A stretch of DNA of 64,000 bases from Actinomycetospora succinea (GCF_004363095.1 NZ_SNYO01000004.1:124001-188000), one strand, 5' to 3'; counted from the first letter of the stretch, positions 49,058 to 57,836 are shown. Program-made: numbers and translations. Notes: generated by a model not told the origin, from the sequence alone.

Positions 49058-49768
49058 GTGCGCTCGGAGCGGTGGTCGTCCCGGACCGCGGACCTGACGC
49101 TCCCCGAGCGGGTGGCGTGGGTCCTCGGCGACGACGACGGCCGCCCGCTGTCCACGCTCACCGAGCCCGCGGGGCTGCTGGTGGCCGCCGCGATGGTCGA
49201 GCTGCTGCTCGACGCCTCCCTGCTCGACGCGGGCACGGCCTACCGCCGGGGGCCGGTCGAGGTCACCGATCCGCTGCTGCGGTGGGTGGGCGAGGGCCTC
49301 GTCGCCCACGGCGGCGCGAAGGCCGACCTGCAGCACGCCGTCACGGGCCCGCGCGGCGCGCAGATGATCCGCCGGACCATGGACCGCCTCGTCGAGCGCG
49401 GCCTCGCGGCCCGCGAGCCGCGGCGGGTGTTCGGCTACCTCACGATGCCGGTGTTCGGGTCCGCGCTGCGCGTCCACGACGTCGACGCCCTGCACCACGA
49501 CCGTACGGCCGTCCGCGCCGTCCTCGAGGGCGACGAGGACCCCGACGAGGCCGTCGCGATGCTCGTCGTGCTGCTGCACCACGGGCGGCGCGTGCGCGAG
49601 CTGAGCCCGTCCGACCCGGCGCTCGCGGCCCGGCGCGCGCGGGCCGTCGCCGACGGCCGGCACGTGTCGCTCGGGGTCGCCCAGGACATCCGCCGGCTCG
49701 TCTCCCCGACCGTCGGGGCCGTCCTGGCCGCCCTCACCGCGACCACGGTGATCGGTTCGGACCACTGA
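49058..49768 (+). CDS. GPP34 (Golgi phosphoprotein 3)-family protein
   Basis: The 236-residue helical protein has LTEPAGLLVAAAMVELLLDASL then VEVTDPLLR, MDRLVERGLAAREPRRVFGY, DEAVAMLVVLLHHG, and VAQDIRRLVSP, matching the bacterial GPP34/Vps74 domain. The eukaryotic protein binds PI4P at the Golgi; in actinobacteria the role is unknown, perhaps membrane-phospholipid related. Confidence 0.85.
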   Translation: MRSERWSSRTADLTLPERVAWVLGDDDGRPLSTLTEPAGLLVAAAMVELLLDASLLDAGTAYRRGPVEVTDPLLRWVGEGLVAHGGAKADLQHAVTGPRGAQMIRRTMDRLVERGLAAREPRRVFGYLTMPVFGSALRVHDVDALHHDRTAVRAVLEGDEDPDEAVAMLVVLLHHGRRVRELSPSDPALAARRARAVADGRHVSLGVAQDIRRLVSPTVGAVLAALTATTVIGSDH

Positions 49769-49905
49769 TCGCGTCCGGGTGGCTGCACTCGGCCGATTCC
49801 CTCGTCCGGACCCTCTGTGGTGGGGCTGTGGCGGGGCGCGAAACGGATTACGGTAGGGCATCCGTCCGGGCGCGAGGGCCCGGGACTGGGGGAGGGGAGC
49901 TTCCC

Positions 49906-50517
49906 ATGACGTCCACCAGCCCTCCTGAGGGCCTGCCCGTCCTCGAGGCCGGCGCGCACCGGGACGCCGAGGCCGGCAGCTGTCTCATGGAGTACGTCTC
50001 CGTGCTCGCCGGTGAACGGTTCACCGACCGTCCACGCTGCACCCATCCCGCGCTCGCGGCGGTGGCGTGGCAGGTCAACGACGCCGTGTCGTCGACGGCC
50101 CGCCAGCAGCTGGGCACCCGCGCGGTGACGCTCATCGGTCTCGGCCGCGACACCGGCGTCGACGTCCGGCCGCTCGTGCTCGCGACGATCGCGCGCGCCG
50201 GGCTCGCGATCGATCCGGCCAACCGCTTCTTCCCCCGCCTGCAGCGCAAGCTGGAGCGGCGCGCGGAGCTCCGGCCCCGTCGCCGGGCCCGGGGCGAGGA
50301 GGGCGACGGCGGGCGCCTGGCGACCCTGCTGCACGTCGGCCCGGTCAACCACGCCTGCGCCCACCTGCTCGTGGCCGCCCGCGTGGCCGATCTCGACGCC
50401 GACGCGCGCGACCGGATGCTCATCGGGCTGCTCGACGACACCATCGCCGCGGTGCGCGACGCCGAGCGCGAGCGCCGGGCCGGGCGCGAGGTGCGGACGG
50501 CCGTCGCGACGGGCTGA
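49906..50517 (+). CDS. Conserved actinobacterial protein of unknown function
   Basis: The 203-residue protein starts at ATG 49906 behind GGAGGGGAG; TACGGT (49849-49854) may be its -10. Conserved-looking segments are GSCLMEYVSVLAGERFTDRP, CTHPALAAVAWQVND, and RRRARGEEGDGGRLATLLHV. No catalytic motif is evident; Cys and His (SCLMEY, PRCTHP, NHACAHL) could form a metal site. I have seen this type in other actinobacteria, but know of no function. Confidence 0.6.
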   Translation: MTSTSPPEGLPVLEAGAHRDAEAGSCLMEYVSVLAGERFTDRPRCTHPALAAVAWQVNDAVSSTARQQLGTRAVTLIGLGRDTGVDVRPLVLATIARAGLAIDPANRFFPRLQRKLERRAELRPRRRARGEEGDGGRLATLLHVGPVNHACAHLLVAARVADLDADARDRMLIGLLDDTIAAVRDAERERRAGREVRTAVATG

Positions 50518-50567
50518 GGCGTGCCCCTGCTGAGGGCAGCGGGACCTCTCACCGGGCTGACCGGCGG

Positions 50568-50627
50568 GACATAGGTGCAAGATCGCATCGAGACCGACCG
50601 TCGGACTCGACGCGATCGTGCGCCTAG
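50568..50627. repeat. Dispersed palindromic repeat, copy 2
   Basis: The arms TAGGTGCAAGATCGCATCG and CGACGCGATCGTGCGCCTA pair at all but two positions. The loop contains CCGACCGTCGG, itself nearly palindromic. It abuts the stop of the secreted protein gene, so it could also terminate transcription. Confidence 0.8.
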
Positions 50628-51142
50628 CCGACCCCGACGCAGATCAGCGGCTTGACGCAGACGTCCAGGCCGCCGCCTCCCGACGACCCGCCGGCGTCGC
50701 GGTCGGGCTCGTGCTGCGGGCTGCCGCCGGACGACCCGGAGCCGGAGCCCGACCCGGAGCCCGCGCTCGTGCCGGACCCGGAGCTCGACCCGGATCCGCC
50801 GGCGGAGCTCGAGCCGCCGGACGACCCCGATCCGGCCGAGGACCCGCGCTCCGGGTCCGCGCGCTCGCGCGACGGGCTCCCCGTCCGGGGCGCGTCGGCG
50901 TCCCGCGGCACCGGGGTCGCGGCACCGACCGGGCTCGGCGCCGCCGGCCCCGACGGCGTGACGGCGACGGGCGCCGTCCCGCCCGGCGGCGGCGCCGGGG
51001 TCACCGAGCTCGACACCGCGGGCGCCGGCGCCGGGTCCGGGGCCGCGACGTCGGAGAGCGTGCTCGGGGCGAGGTAGCCCGCCTGCGCGGAGCCCAGCAT
51101 CACCACCGCGCCGAACAGCGCCGCGAACAGCACCTTCTTCAC
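50624..51142 (-). CDS. Secreted Ser/Gly-rich low-complexity protein with a C-terminal two-Cys motif
   Basis: The 172-residue protein starts at GTG 51142 with GGAGG 8 nt upstream. A signal peptide (KKVLFAALFGAVVMLGSAQA) is followed by an Ala/Pro region, a long Ser/Gly repeat zone (GSGSGSGSSGGS), then DVCVKPLICVGVG at the C-terminus. The last 13 residues have two Cys four residues apart (C-VKPLI-C), possibly a disulfide loop. Function unknown; a cell-surface linker with a functional C-terminal hook is a reasonable guess. Confidence 0.65.
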   Translation of the reverse strand: MKKVLFAALFGAVVMLGSAQAGYLAPSTLSDVAAPDPAPAPAVSSSVTPAPPPGGTAPVAVTPSGPAAPSPVGAATPVPRDADAPRTGSPSRERADPERGSSAGSGSSGGSSSAGGSGSSSGSGTSAGSGSGSGSGSSGGSPQHEPDRDAGGSSGGGGLDVCVKPLICVGVG

Positions 51143-51438
51143 CACGCCGACCTCCGACGCCGACCTCCGACCCGCGTCCCGGGCAGCCGGACATCGCGGG
51201 CGACACCGGGCGCGTGACCTGCGACGACAGGGTCTCGCCCGATCGCGGCGGCGGATCACCCGACAGGACGCGCGTGATCGACCCCCCGGCGTCACCGGCG
51301 TCCGGACGGGCGATCGGAGAGTCGCTGGATCGTGATGCCCGCGAGGGGCACGTCCGGCGGGCCGGCGAGCCCGTCGTCAGGCGGAACGTGCCCCTCGCGA
51401 CGGGCGAGGGCTGCTGGCGAGGGGCGCCCCTCGCCGGT
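51143..51438. other. Intergene packed with palindromic repeats
   Basis: This lies downstream of the MFS gene and upstream of the secreted protein on the minus strand. It carries the 51341-51398 inverted repeat and part of the next palindromes; no other gene or promoter is clear. Confidence 0.5.
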
Positions 51439-51466
51439 CTATTCGAGCGAAGGTGCCCTTCGCTCG
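51341..51466. repeat. Cluster of three GCGAGGGG-type palindromes
   Basis: GCGAGGGGCACGT (51341-51353) with ACGTGCCCCTCGC (51386-51398); GGCGAGGGGC-GCCCCTCGCC (51416-51435), a perfect 20-bp palindrome; and CGAGCGAAGG (51444-51453) with CCTTCGCTCG (51457-51466). The last encodes the final residues of the MFS protein. Confidence 0.8.
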
Positions 51467-52644
51467 GAACCGCGCGAGCCCCGGGCCCCGCGGCTCCAGA
51501 GCACCACGGGCGCCGCGGCGAGGCCGGCGAGGGCCGCGACGACGAACGCCGCGGAGCCGCCCGCCGCGCCGAACACCGCCGACAGCGCCGCCGCGCCGAG
51601 GCCGGTGCCGGCGTCGTAGGCGGTGTTCCACCAGGTGCTCGCGGCGCCCGAGCGGGTGGGACCGGCGCGGGCGAAGAGGGCGAGCAGCGTGTCGCTCTGC
51701 ACGGCACCGAAGCCCAGGCCGACGAGCGTGGCGCCGGCGAGCACGGCCAGGCCGGCGGACGACCCGCCCACCGCCACCACCGCGGCGCCGAGGGCGACGA
51801 CGGCGAGCCCGGCGAGCGTCGGGACGGGGGTGCGCAGGCGCGCGCCGGGCCGGTCGGCGAGCTCGCCGGCGAGCCCGCGCCCCGCGAGCTGGCCCGCGGT
51901 GAGGACGGCGAGCGCGATCGCGGCGGTGCCGGTGCCGCCGGCGAGGCCCGACGGCGCCCACAGCGGCAGCACCGTGATCACCCCGCCGGCGGCGGCCGCC
52001 GACACGACCATCGCCGTCCACGGCGGCATCGCCACCGTGGCGGGCAGGGAGCCGGTGCGGTCGCGGGGCGCTGCGCGGGTGGTGGGCAGGCGCGCGCAGC
52101 ACACGGCCGCGACCAGCGGCATCACGGCCCCGGCGAGCAGCACCACGGTCGGGTCGAGCACCTCGTAGGCCCACACGCCGCCGCTGAGCAGGACGAGCTG
52201 CGGGAGGCCGAGCGCCACGCCGTAGAGCCCGATCGCGCGCCCGCGCCGCGACGGCGGGGCGAGGTCGGCGACGAGCGCGGCCCCGGTCACCGTCACCAGC
52301 CCGAAGCCGATGCCGCGCACGACGGCCACCGCGAACAGCACGGGCAGCGCGGCGGTCCCCGCGAGCAGCGCGGCCGGCACGCCGAGCGCCACGGCGCCGA
52401 GGATCAGCGCCGCCCGCGGGCCGGTGCGCCGCAGGACCGTGGGCACCGTGAGCTGGGTGGCGACGGTGGCCGCCATGAACACGCCGGTCGTCGCGCCCGC
52501 CGCGGCCGGGCTCGCCCCGCCCGCGGCGGCGTGCACGGGCACGAGCGGCAGCAGCAGCGCGTAGCCGCCGAAGGCGAGCACCGTCGCGACGAGGACCGCG
52601 ACGAACGGGGCGGTCCAGAGGCCCGCCGGGCGGGGGTCGGTCAG
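51439..52644 (-). CDS. MFS transporter (putative CTG start)
   Basis: This 401-residue permease has 12 predicted helices. Its first helix runs through WTAPFVAVLVATVLAFGGYALLLPLVP and is complete only if translation begins at CTG 52644, which overlaps the upstream stop (CTGA). The GTG at 52581 would cut that helix. Motif A-like loops are reduced (SRRGRAIGLYGVALGLPQ at helix 4-5). It probably exports a drug or metabolite. The tail SERRAPSLE comes from a palindromic repeat. It is likely co-translated with the pterin dehydratase. Confidence 0.82.
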   Translation of the reverse strand: MTDPRPAGLWTAPFVAVLVATVLAFGGYALLLPLVPVHAAAGGASPAAAGATTGVFMAATVATQLTVPTVLRRTGPRAALILGAVALGVPAALLAGTAALPVLFAVAVVRGIGFGLVTVTGAALVADLAPPSRRGRAIGLYGVALGLPQLVLLSGGVWAYEVLDPTVVLLAGAVMPLVAAVCCARLPTTRAAPRDRTGSLPATVAMPPWTAMVVSAAAAGGVITVLPLWAPSGLAGGTGTAAIALAVLTAGQLAGRGLAGELADRPGARLRTPVPTLAGLAVVALGAAVVAVGGSSAGLAVLAGATLVGLGFGAVQSDTLLALFARAGPTRSGAASTWWNTAYDAGTGLGAAALSAVFGAAGGSAAFVVAALAGLAAAPVVLWSRGARGSRGSERRAPSLE

Positions 52645-52943
52645 GAGGCGCCGCGCGCGTCGAGCTCCGAGGAGATCTTCGCGGCGAGGTCGGTGTCCTT
52701 GGCGGTGAGGCCGCCCTCGGAGTGCGTCGACAGCTTGAACTTCAGGCTGTTGTAGCGGATGTCCATGTCGGGGTGGTGGTTGTCGGCCTCGGCGAGCTCG
52801 GCCACCGCGTCGATCGCGGCGATCGCCTCGGGGAAGCTCGGCAGCTTCGCGAACCGCACGATCGTGGCGTCGTCCTCGCGCTGCCAGCCGGGCAGGCCCT
52901 GCAGGGCGTCGGCGATCGCGTCCTCGGTCAGGAGTTCAGCCAT
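52641..52943 (-). CDS. 4a-hydroxytetrahydrobiopterin dehydratase
   Basis: The 100-residue protein is a pterin-4a-carbinolamine dehydratase: GLPGWQREDDATIVRFAK, ADNHHPDMDIRYNSLKFKLSTHSEGGLTAKD. The HHPD motif with paired histidines is the active site. It recycles pterin cofactor from aromatic hydroxylases or serves molybdopterin-related roles. It overlaps the following MFS start. Confidence 0.93.
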   Translation of the reverse strand: MAELLTEDAIADALQGLPGWQREDDATIVRFAKLPSFPEAIAAIDAVAELAEADNHHPDMDIRYNSLKFKLSTHSEGGLTAKDTDLAAKISSELDARGAS

Positions 52944-52985
52944 GCCCGGATCCTGACACGTCCGGCCGGGCGCCACACTGATCAC

Positions 52986-53396
52986 GTGCGCAGGGTCGTG
53001 GTCGGCGCCGCCCTCGTGCGCGACGGGCGGGTGCTCGCCGCGCGCCGGACCCGGCCCGCGGCCGCCGCCGGGCGCTGGGAGCTGCCGGGCGGCGCGGTCG
53101 AGCCGGGCGAGGACGAGGCGACCGCGCTCGCCCGCGAGCTGCGCGAGGAGCTGGCGCTCGACGACGTCGGCGTCGGCGAGCGCGTGGGGCCGGAGGTGGC
53201 GCTGCCCGGCGAGCGCGTGCTGCGCATCCGCGTCTGCCGCGCGGCGGGGGAGCCGACGGCGCTCGAGCACGACGCGCTGCGCTGGCTGGGTCCCGACGAG
53301 CTCGACGGGATCGACTGGCTGGACGCGGACCGGGCCGTGCTGCCCGCCCTCGCGGCCGTCCTCAGGCCGCCCGGGCCTTCTTCAGCGCCTTCTTGA
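52986..53396 (+). CDS. NUDIX hydrolase (MutT-like)
   Basis: The 136-residue protein has the NUDIX box GGAVEPGEDEATALARELRE with EELALDD, preceded by VVVGAALVRDGRVLAARRTRP. MutT-like proteins remove 8-oxo-dGTP; the exact nucleotide is unknown. CACACT lies 6 nt before GTG 52986. It overlaps the convergent Lys-rich gene by 35 nt. Confidence 0.9.
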   Translation: MRRVVVGAALVRDGRVLAARRTRPAAAAGRWELPGGAVEPGEDEATALARELREELALDDVGVGERVGPEVALPGERVLRIRVCRAAGEPTALEHDALRWLGPDELDGIDWLDADRAVLPALAAVLRPPGPSSAPS

Positions 53397-53640
53397 GGTC
53401 CTTGCCCGTCACCCCGGCCTCGGTGAGGCGGGCGGCGCGCATGAGCAGGACCGGACAGCCCTTGCAGCGCGGCGTCGACCGGCAGCACTTCTTCTTGATC
53501 TTCTTGGCGCCGGTGAGCGGGGCGGCGTCGGCGTAGGCGACGAGGTGCAGCGGCACCTTCGGGCCCTTGGCCTTCTTGGGGGGTTTGGGCTCCTTCGGAT
53601 CCTTGGGCTCCTTGCCCTTCTTCTTGCCGCCCTTGCCCAT
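53362..53640 (-). CDS. Lys-rich small protein with a four-Cys cluster
   Basis: The 92-residue, strongly basic protein (KGGKKKGKEPKDPKEPK at the N-terminus) contains KKKCCRSTPRCKGCPVLLMR, a Cys-Cys-x5-Cys-x2-Cys cluster likely to bind zinc or a metal centre, and a C-terminal helix GKDLKKALKKARAA. I recognise it as a recurrent actinobacterial type without function; nucleic-acid binding is suggested by charge. It overlaps the NUDIX gene 3' end. Confidence 0.7.
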   Translation of the reverse strand: MGKGGKKKGKEPKDPKEPKPPKKAKGPKVPLHLVAYADAAPLTGAKKIKKKCCRSTPRCKGCPVLLMRAARLTEAGVTGKDLKKALKKARAA

Positions 53641-53821
53641 GAGGTGAGGCTAACCTCTGCCCCGTCGCGAGGACCAGGGGTGAGCGCGGACCGACCCGTC
53701 GGTCCCCACCCGCGGTGACCGTGTCACGATGACGATTCCCGGTACGGCCGGTGCCAGCTGCGCTGTCGACCGCCGACCGGGGCACGGAGCGGTCTCCCGA
53801 GGAGAAGGGCCGGACGACGGC

Positions 53822-56047
53822 GTGAGTGGTCCCCGACGTGCTGTCGGTGTGCTCCGTCTCCTCCGTGTCCTCCCCGCCCTGGCGCTCGTCCTCGCGGTCC
53901 TCGGGGCGTGCTCCGGCGCGCCCCCGCCCGTGGTCGGCCAGGTGCCCGTGCCGGCGCCCGCCCCCACCCCCCAGCTCGAGCCCGACCCCACCGAGCTGCG
54001 CATCGGCGTCGACGACCTCGGGGTCGGCTTCAACCCGCACCGGGTCGCCGACGACACCCCCCTCTCGCGCGCGATGGCCGCGCTGGTCCTCCCGTCGGCG
54101 TTCCGCCCCGGCCCCGACGGCGAGCCGCGGCTCGACACGTCGGTGGTCACCTCGGCGCGCGTCACCTCGACCGAGCCGTTCACCGTCTCCTACGAGATCG
54201 CCCCGGCGGCGAGCTGGTCGGACAACGCGCCGGTGGCCGCCGAGGACTTCGTCTACCTCTGGCAGCAGATGCGCAGCCAGCCCGGGGTGGTCGGCGCCGC
54301 CGGCTACCGGGCGATCACCGACGTCCGCTCCCGGGCGGGCGGCAAGGCCGTCGACGTGGTGTTCGACCGGCCCTACCCGGCGTGGCAGACGCTCTTCGAC
54401 CACATGCTGCCCGCCCACCTGCTCAAGGACGCCCCGGGCTCCTGGGGCGGCGGGCTGACCGACAGCATCCCGGTGTCGGCGGGCCCCTTCACGGTGCGCG
54501 TCGTCGACCGCATCCGCGGGCAGGTCACGCTCGCCCGCAACGACCGCTTCTGGGGCACCCCGGCGGTGCCCGACGAGGTCGTCTTCCAGGCCGCCGAGGC
54601 CCCGTCGCTGATCGACAGGGTCCGCTCCGGCGACGTCCAGGCCACCCAGTTCCGCGCCGACGCCGAGGACCTCGCCGCCCTGCGCGCCGTCGGCTCCTCG
54701 CTGTCGGTCCGCACGCTGCCCGAGCCCGCGCTCGTCCAGCTGGCCCTGCGCAGCGACGACGGACCGCTCGCCGACGTCCGCGTGCGGCGCGCCGTGGCGT
54801 CGGCGATGGACCGCTCCGCGCTCCGGTCGGTCGGCACGAACGGCGGGCCGTCGGCGCAGCTGCCCGCCGACTCGTTCGGCCGCGCGCCGTCCGAGGAGGA
54901 CTACCGCTCGACGCTGCCCGCGGACTCGCCCGCGGCGCGCCAGGACCTGGCCGAGACGTTCCGGCTGCTCGCCGACGCCGGGTACACGCGCGGCGCGGAC
55001 GGCACGTGGGAGCGCGGCGGGCAGCCGCTGATCCTGCGCCTCGCCGCCCCGCCGCAGGTCGCCCCGTACGGGCGCCTCATCGCCACCCTCGGCACGCAGC
55101 TGCGGGCGGCCGGGATCGCCTCGGTCGTCGTCGCCGACGGCGGCATGTCGGGCTTCGCGCCCGGGCGCGGGCCGGCCACGACGACCACCCCGGGGTCGCC
55201 GAGCCCGGTCCCCGCCCCGCCCCCGACCGGCACCAGCCCGTCCGGCGGCGCCCTGCTCGCGACCACGCCCACCCCGACCCCGGGCGGCGGGACGAGCAGC
55301 ACGCCGCGGTCCGGGCCGACCAGCAGCTCGAGCACCACGACGACCACGGTCCCGCCGACGCCGAACTCCTCGTCGGACCTCGCGGTGGCCGACATCGCCG
55401 TGGAGTCCCTGCCCATCGGCGGCGACCCGATCGCCGACCTGGCGTCGGTCGTCGGCTGCCCCGGCGGGCGCGCGCCGGCCACCTCGGGCCGCACGGGCAC
55501 CGACCCGGGCGTCGCGCTGGCCGCCGCCGACGTCGCGCCGACGTCCCCGAACGCCCCGGGCGCGCCCGTCCCGAACGAGGCAGCCCCGAGCTCGGCCGCC
55601 GGGCCCACCAGCACGTCCCCGCCGACGAGCGCCGCCCCGCCCGCGTCGACCACCGGCGCGGCGCCGACGTCCACCGACGCCGCCGGGCCCTCCACGGCCG
55701 CGACCACCCCGGACGCGGACGAGCTCGACGAGCTCACCGAGGACCTCGCCGACCCCCAGGCCTCGGAGGCGCTGACGCCCACCGGCTTCTGCGACCCGGC
55801 CCTGCAGTCGCTGCTCGACGCCGCGTCGGCCGGCACCGTCTCGCCGGACACCGCGCTCGCGCTCGCGGAGCCGTCGCTGTGGTCGTTGCTGCCGGTGATC
55901 CCGCTCTTCCAGGCGGCATCGGTGCTGGTCAGCCCCACCGAGCGCACCGACGTGGTGGTCGGCCCGCTCACCGAGAGCCCGTTCGCCGGCGCCGACCGGT
56001 GGACGCCGCCCCCGGCGACCCAGCGCGGCGACGACGGCATCAACTGA
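53822..56047 (+). CDS. lpqW: LpqW-like lipoprotein (family 5 substrate-binding fold)
   Basis: The 741-residue protein starts at GTG 53822. A lipobox (AVLGAC, Cys30) predicts a lipoprotein. The SBP fold is split: residues about 40-445 (ALVLPSAFRP, YLWQQMRSQPGV, YRAITDVRS, DRPYPAWQTLF, LARNDRFWG), then two Thr/Pro/Ser-rich stretches (about 450-515 and 556-630) around a short conserved piece (ADLASVVGCPGG), and a C-terminal piece (GFCDPALQSLLDAA, PVIPLFQAA). This matches mycobacterial LpqW, which affects the balance of PIM and lipomannan synthesis and is not a transporter partner. The neighbouring ABC operon has its own substrate-binding gene. mshB lies nearby, as in mycobacteria. Confidence 0.85.
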   Translation: MSGPRRAVGVLRLLRVLPALALVLAVLGACSGAPPPVVGQVPVPAPAPTPQLEPDPTELRIGVDDLGVGFNPHRVADDTPLSRAMAALVLPSAFRPGPDGEPRLDTSVVTSARVTSTEPFTVSYEIAPAASWSDNAPVAAEDFVYLWQQMRSQPGVVGAAGYRAITDVRSRAGGKAVDVVFDRPYPAWQTLFDHMLPAHLLKDAPGSWGGGLTDSIPVSAGPFTVRVVDRIRGQVTLARNDRFWGTPAVPDEVVFQAAEAPSLIDRVRSGDVQATQFRADAEDLAALRAVGSSLSVRTLPEPALVQLALRSDDGPLADVRVRRAVASAMDRSALRSVGTNGGPSAQLPADSFGRAPSEEDYRSTLPADSPAARQDLAETFRLLADAGYTRGADGTWERGGQPLILRLAAPPQVAPYGRLIATLGTQLRAAGIASVVVADGGMSGFAPGRGPATTTTPGSPSPVPAPPPTGTSPSGGALLATTPTPTPGGGTSSTPRSGPTSSSSTTTTTVPPTPNSSSDLAVADIAVESLPIGGDPIADLASVVGCPGGRAPATSGRTGTDPGVALAAADVAPTSPNAPGAPVPNEAAPSSAAGPTSTSPPTSAAPPASTTGAAPTSTDAAGPSTAATTPDADELDELTEDLADPQASEALTPTGFCDPALQSLLDAASAGTVSPDTALALAEPSLWSLLPVIPLFQAASVLVSPTERTDVVVGPLTESPFAGADRWTPPPATQRGDDGIN

Positions 56048-56069
56048 CCGACCCGGTCTCGCTGGGACT

Positions 56070-56123
56070 GTTCACGTGAACGTTCCCGGAACTCTTGCCG
56101 CTTTCTTCGGAAACCCTTAGGTT
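56070..56123 (+). promoter_or_regulatory. dpp operon promoter with GTTC/GAAC palindromes
   Basis: GTTCACGTGAAC (56070-56081) and GTTCCCGGAAC (56082-56092) are perfect palindromes directly before TTGCCG (56095-56100) and, 17 nt later, TAGGTT (56118-56123). GGAAACC-CTTA-GGTTCC spans the -10. The -35/-10 spacing is ideal; the palindromes are operator candidates. Confidence 0.65.
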
Positions 56124-56205
56124 CCGAGCGGTCGAGTCACGCGCGGTGATCGATCAGTTGCCCCGCGCGAGGGACCCGGCGGTGCTACCACCATGAGGAG
56201 GAACG

Positions 56206-57810
56206 TTGCCGTTGCGTCGGTTGGCCACGGTCGTGGCCGCAACGCTCGCCGTGGCGCTGGTCGCCACCGCGTGCGGCGGGGGAGGGGGCGGCAACGACCA
56301 GGCCGCCCAGACCGTGAGCCTCGACTGGGGCGAGCCGGAGAACGCGCTGATCCCGGGCAACAACACCGAGCAGAACGGCGGTGACGTCCTCGACGCCCTG
56401 TTCGCCGGGCTCGTCAAGTACGACGTGAACACCGCGGCGCCCTCCAACGAGGCGGCGGAGTCGATCACGTCGGCGGACAACAGGGTCTGGACGATCAAGC
56501 TCAAGCCGGGCTGGACGTTCCACGACGGCACGCCGGTGACCGCGCAGAACTACGTCGACGCGTGGAACTGGGTCGCCTACGGCCCGAACGCCGCGCAGGC
56601 CCAGTCGTTCATGGAGAAGATCGACGGGTACGACGAGGTCTCGGGCGAGGCGCCGACCGCGCCGGCGATGCGCGGCCTGCGCGTGGTCGACCCGCAGACC
56701 TTCGAGGTGACCCTCAAGGCGCCGTTCGTCATCTTCCCGACGACGCTCGGGTACTCGGCGTACTACCCGCTGCCGCAGAAGTTCTTCACCGACCGCGCGG
56801 GCTTCGAGGCCGCACCGGTGGGCAACGGCGAGTACAAGTTCGAGTCCCGCACGCCGAACCAGAACATGACGCTGGTCCGCAACGACCAGTACGCCGGCTC
56901 GGACAAGCCGCAGGTCCCGCGCCTGGAGTTCCGGGTCTACGCCGACATCCAGACCGCCTACGACGACGTGGTCTCCGGCAACCTCGACCACGTCAAGGCG
57001 ATCCCGCCGGCCGCGCTGACCGGCGGCCGCTGGCGCCAGGACCTCGGCGCCGGCGCGCACGCCAAGGACGGCCTGCAGACCACGGCGCTGGGCTTCCCGC
57101 TCTACGACCCGCGGTTCCAGAACCCGCAGGTGCGCCAGGCGATGTCGATGGCGATCGACCGCCAGGCGATCGTCGACCAGATCTTCGGCGGCACCTACAA
57201 GCCCGCCGACGGTCTCGCGACGCCGGCCGCGCAGGGCTACCTGCCCAACCAGTGCGGCGCGAACTGCCAGTTCAACCCGCAGCGGGCGCGTGAGCTGCTC
57301 GCCCAGGCCGGCGGCTTCCAGGGTCCGCTGACCCTCACGGCCAACGCCGACGGCGGGCACAGCGAGTGGATGCAGGCGGTCACCAACCAGCTGCGCCAGA
57401 ACCTCGGCATCGACGCGCAGTACACCCCGCTGCCCTCGTTCTCCGAGGTCCGCCAGCAGGCCAACGCGTTCCAGTTCCAGGGGCTGTTCCGCGCCGCGTG
57501 GATCGGCGACTACCCGAACCTGGAGACGTTCCTGACGCAGCTCTACCGCACCGACGCGTCGTCGAACGACTTCAAGTACTCCAACCCGGCGGTCGACCAG
57601 GCGCTCGACCGGGCGGACCAGGCGCCGAACGAGCAGGCGGCCGAGGCGGGGTACCAGGAGGCCGAGCGGCTGATCCTCGCGGACATGCCGTCGATCCCGC
57701 TGTTCACACGGCAGATCATCTACGGGGACTCGTCGCGGCTCGCCTCCGGTGACCGCAACCCGCTGGACCGTCTCGTCACGACGTCCTTCCAGCTCAACCC
57801 GCAGAACTGA
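56206..57810 (+). CDS. dppA: Oligopeptide/dipeptide ABC transporter substrate-binding lipoprotein
   Basis: The 534-residue protein reads from TTG 56206 (TTG 56212 is also possible with the GAGGAGGA site at 56195-56202). A lipobox (LVATACGG, Cys23) anchors it outside the membrane. The SBP family 5 fold includes KPGWTFHDGTPVTAQNYVDAW, TLKAPFVIFPTTLGYSAYYP, NGEYKFESRTPNQNMTLVRN and AMSMAIDRQAIVDQI. It delivers peptides or similar ligands to the four downstream genes. Ligand specificity is not predictable. Confidence 0.9.
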   Translation: MPLRRLATVVAATLAVALVATACGGGGGGNDQAAQTVSLDWGEPENALIPGNNTEQNGGDVLDALFAGLVKYDVNTAAPSNEAAESITSADNRVWTIKLKPGWTFHDGTPVTAQNYVDAWNWVAYGPNAAQAQSFMEKIDGYDEVSGEAPTAPAMRGLRVVDPQTFEVTLKAPFVIFPTTLGYSAYYPLPQKFFTDRAGFEAAPVGNGEYKFESRTPNQNMTLVRNDQYAGSDKPQVPRLEFRVYADIQTAYDDVVSGNLDHVKAIPPAALTGGRWRQDLGAGAHAKDGLQTTALGFPLYDPRFQNPQVRQAMSMAIDRQAIVDQIFGGTYKPADGLATPAAQGYLPNQCGANCQFNPQRARELLAQAGGFQGPLTLTANADGGHSEWMQAVTNQLRQNLGIDAQYTPLPSFSEVRQQANAFQFQGLFRAAWIGDYPNLETFLTQLYRTDASSNDFKYSNPAVDQALDRADQAPNEQAAEAGYQEAERLILADMPSIPLFTRQIIYGDSSRLASGDRNPLDRLVTTSFQLNPQN

Positions 57811-57836
57811 CCCCGGACACCGACCACCACCACCGT

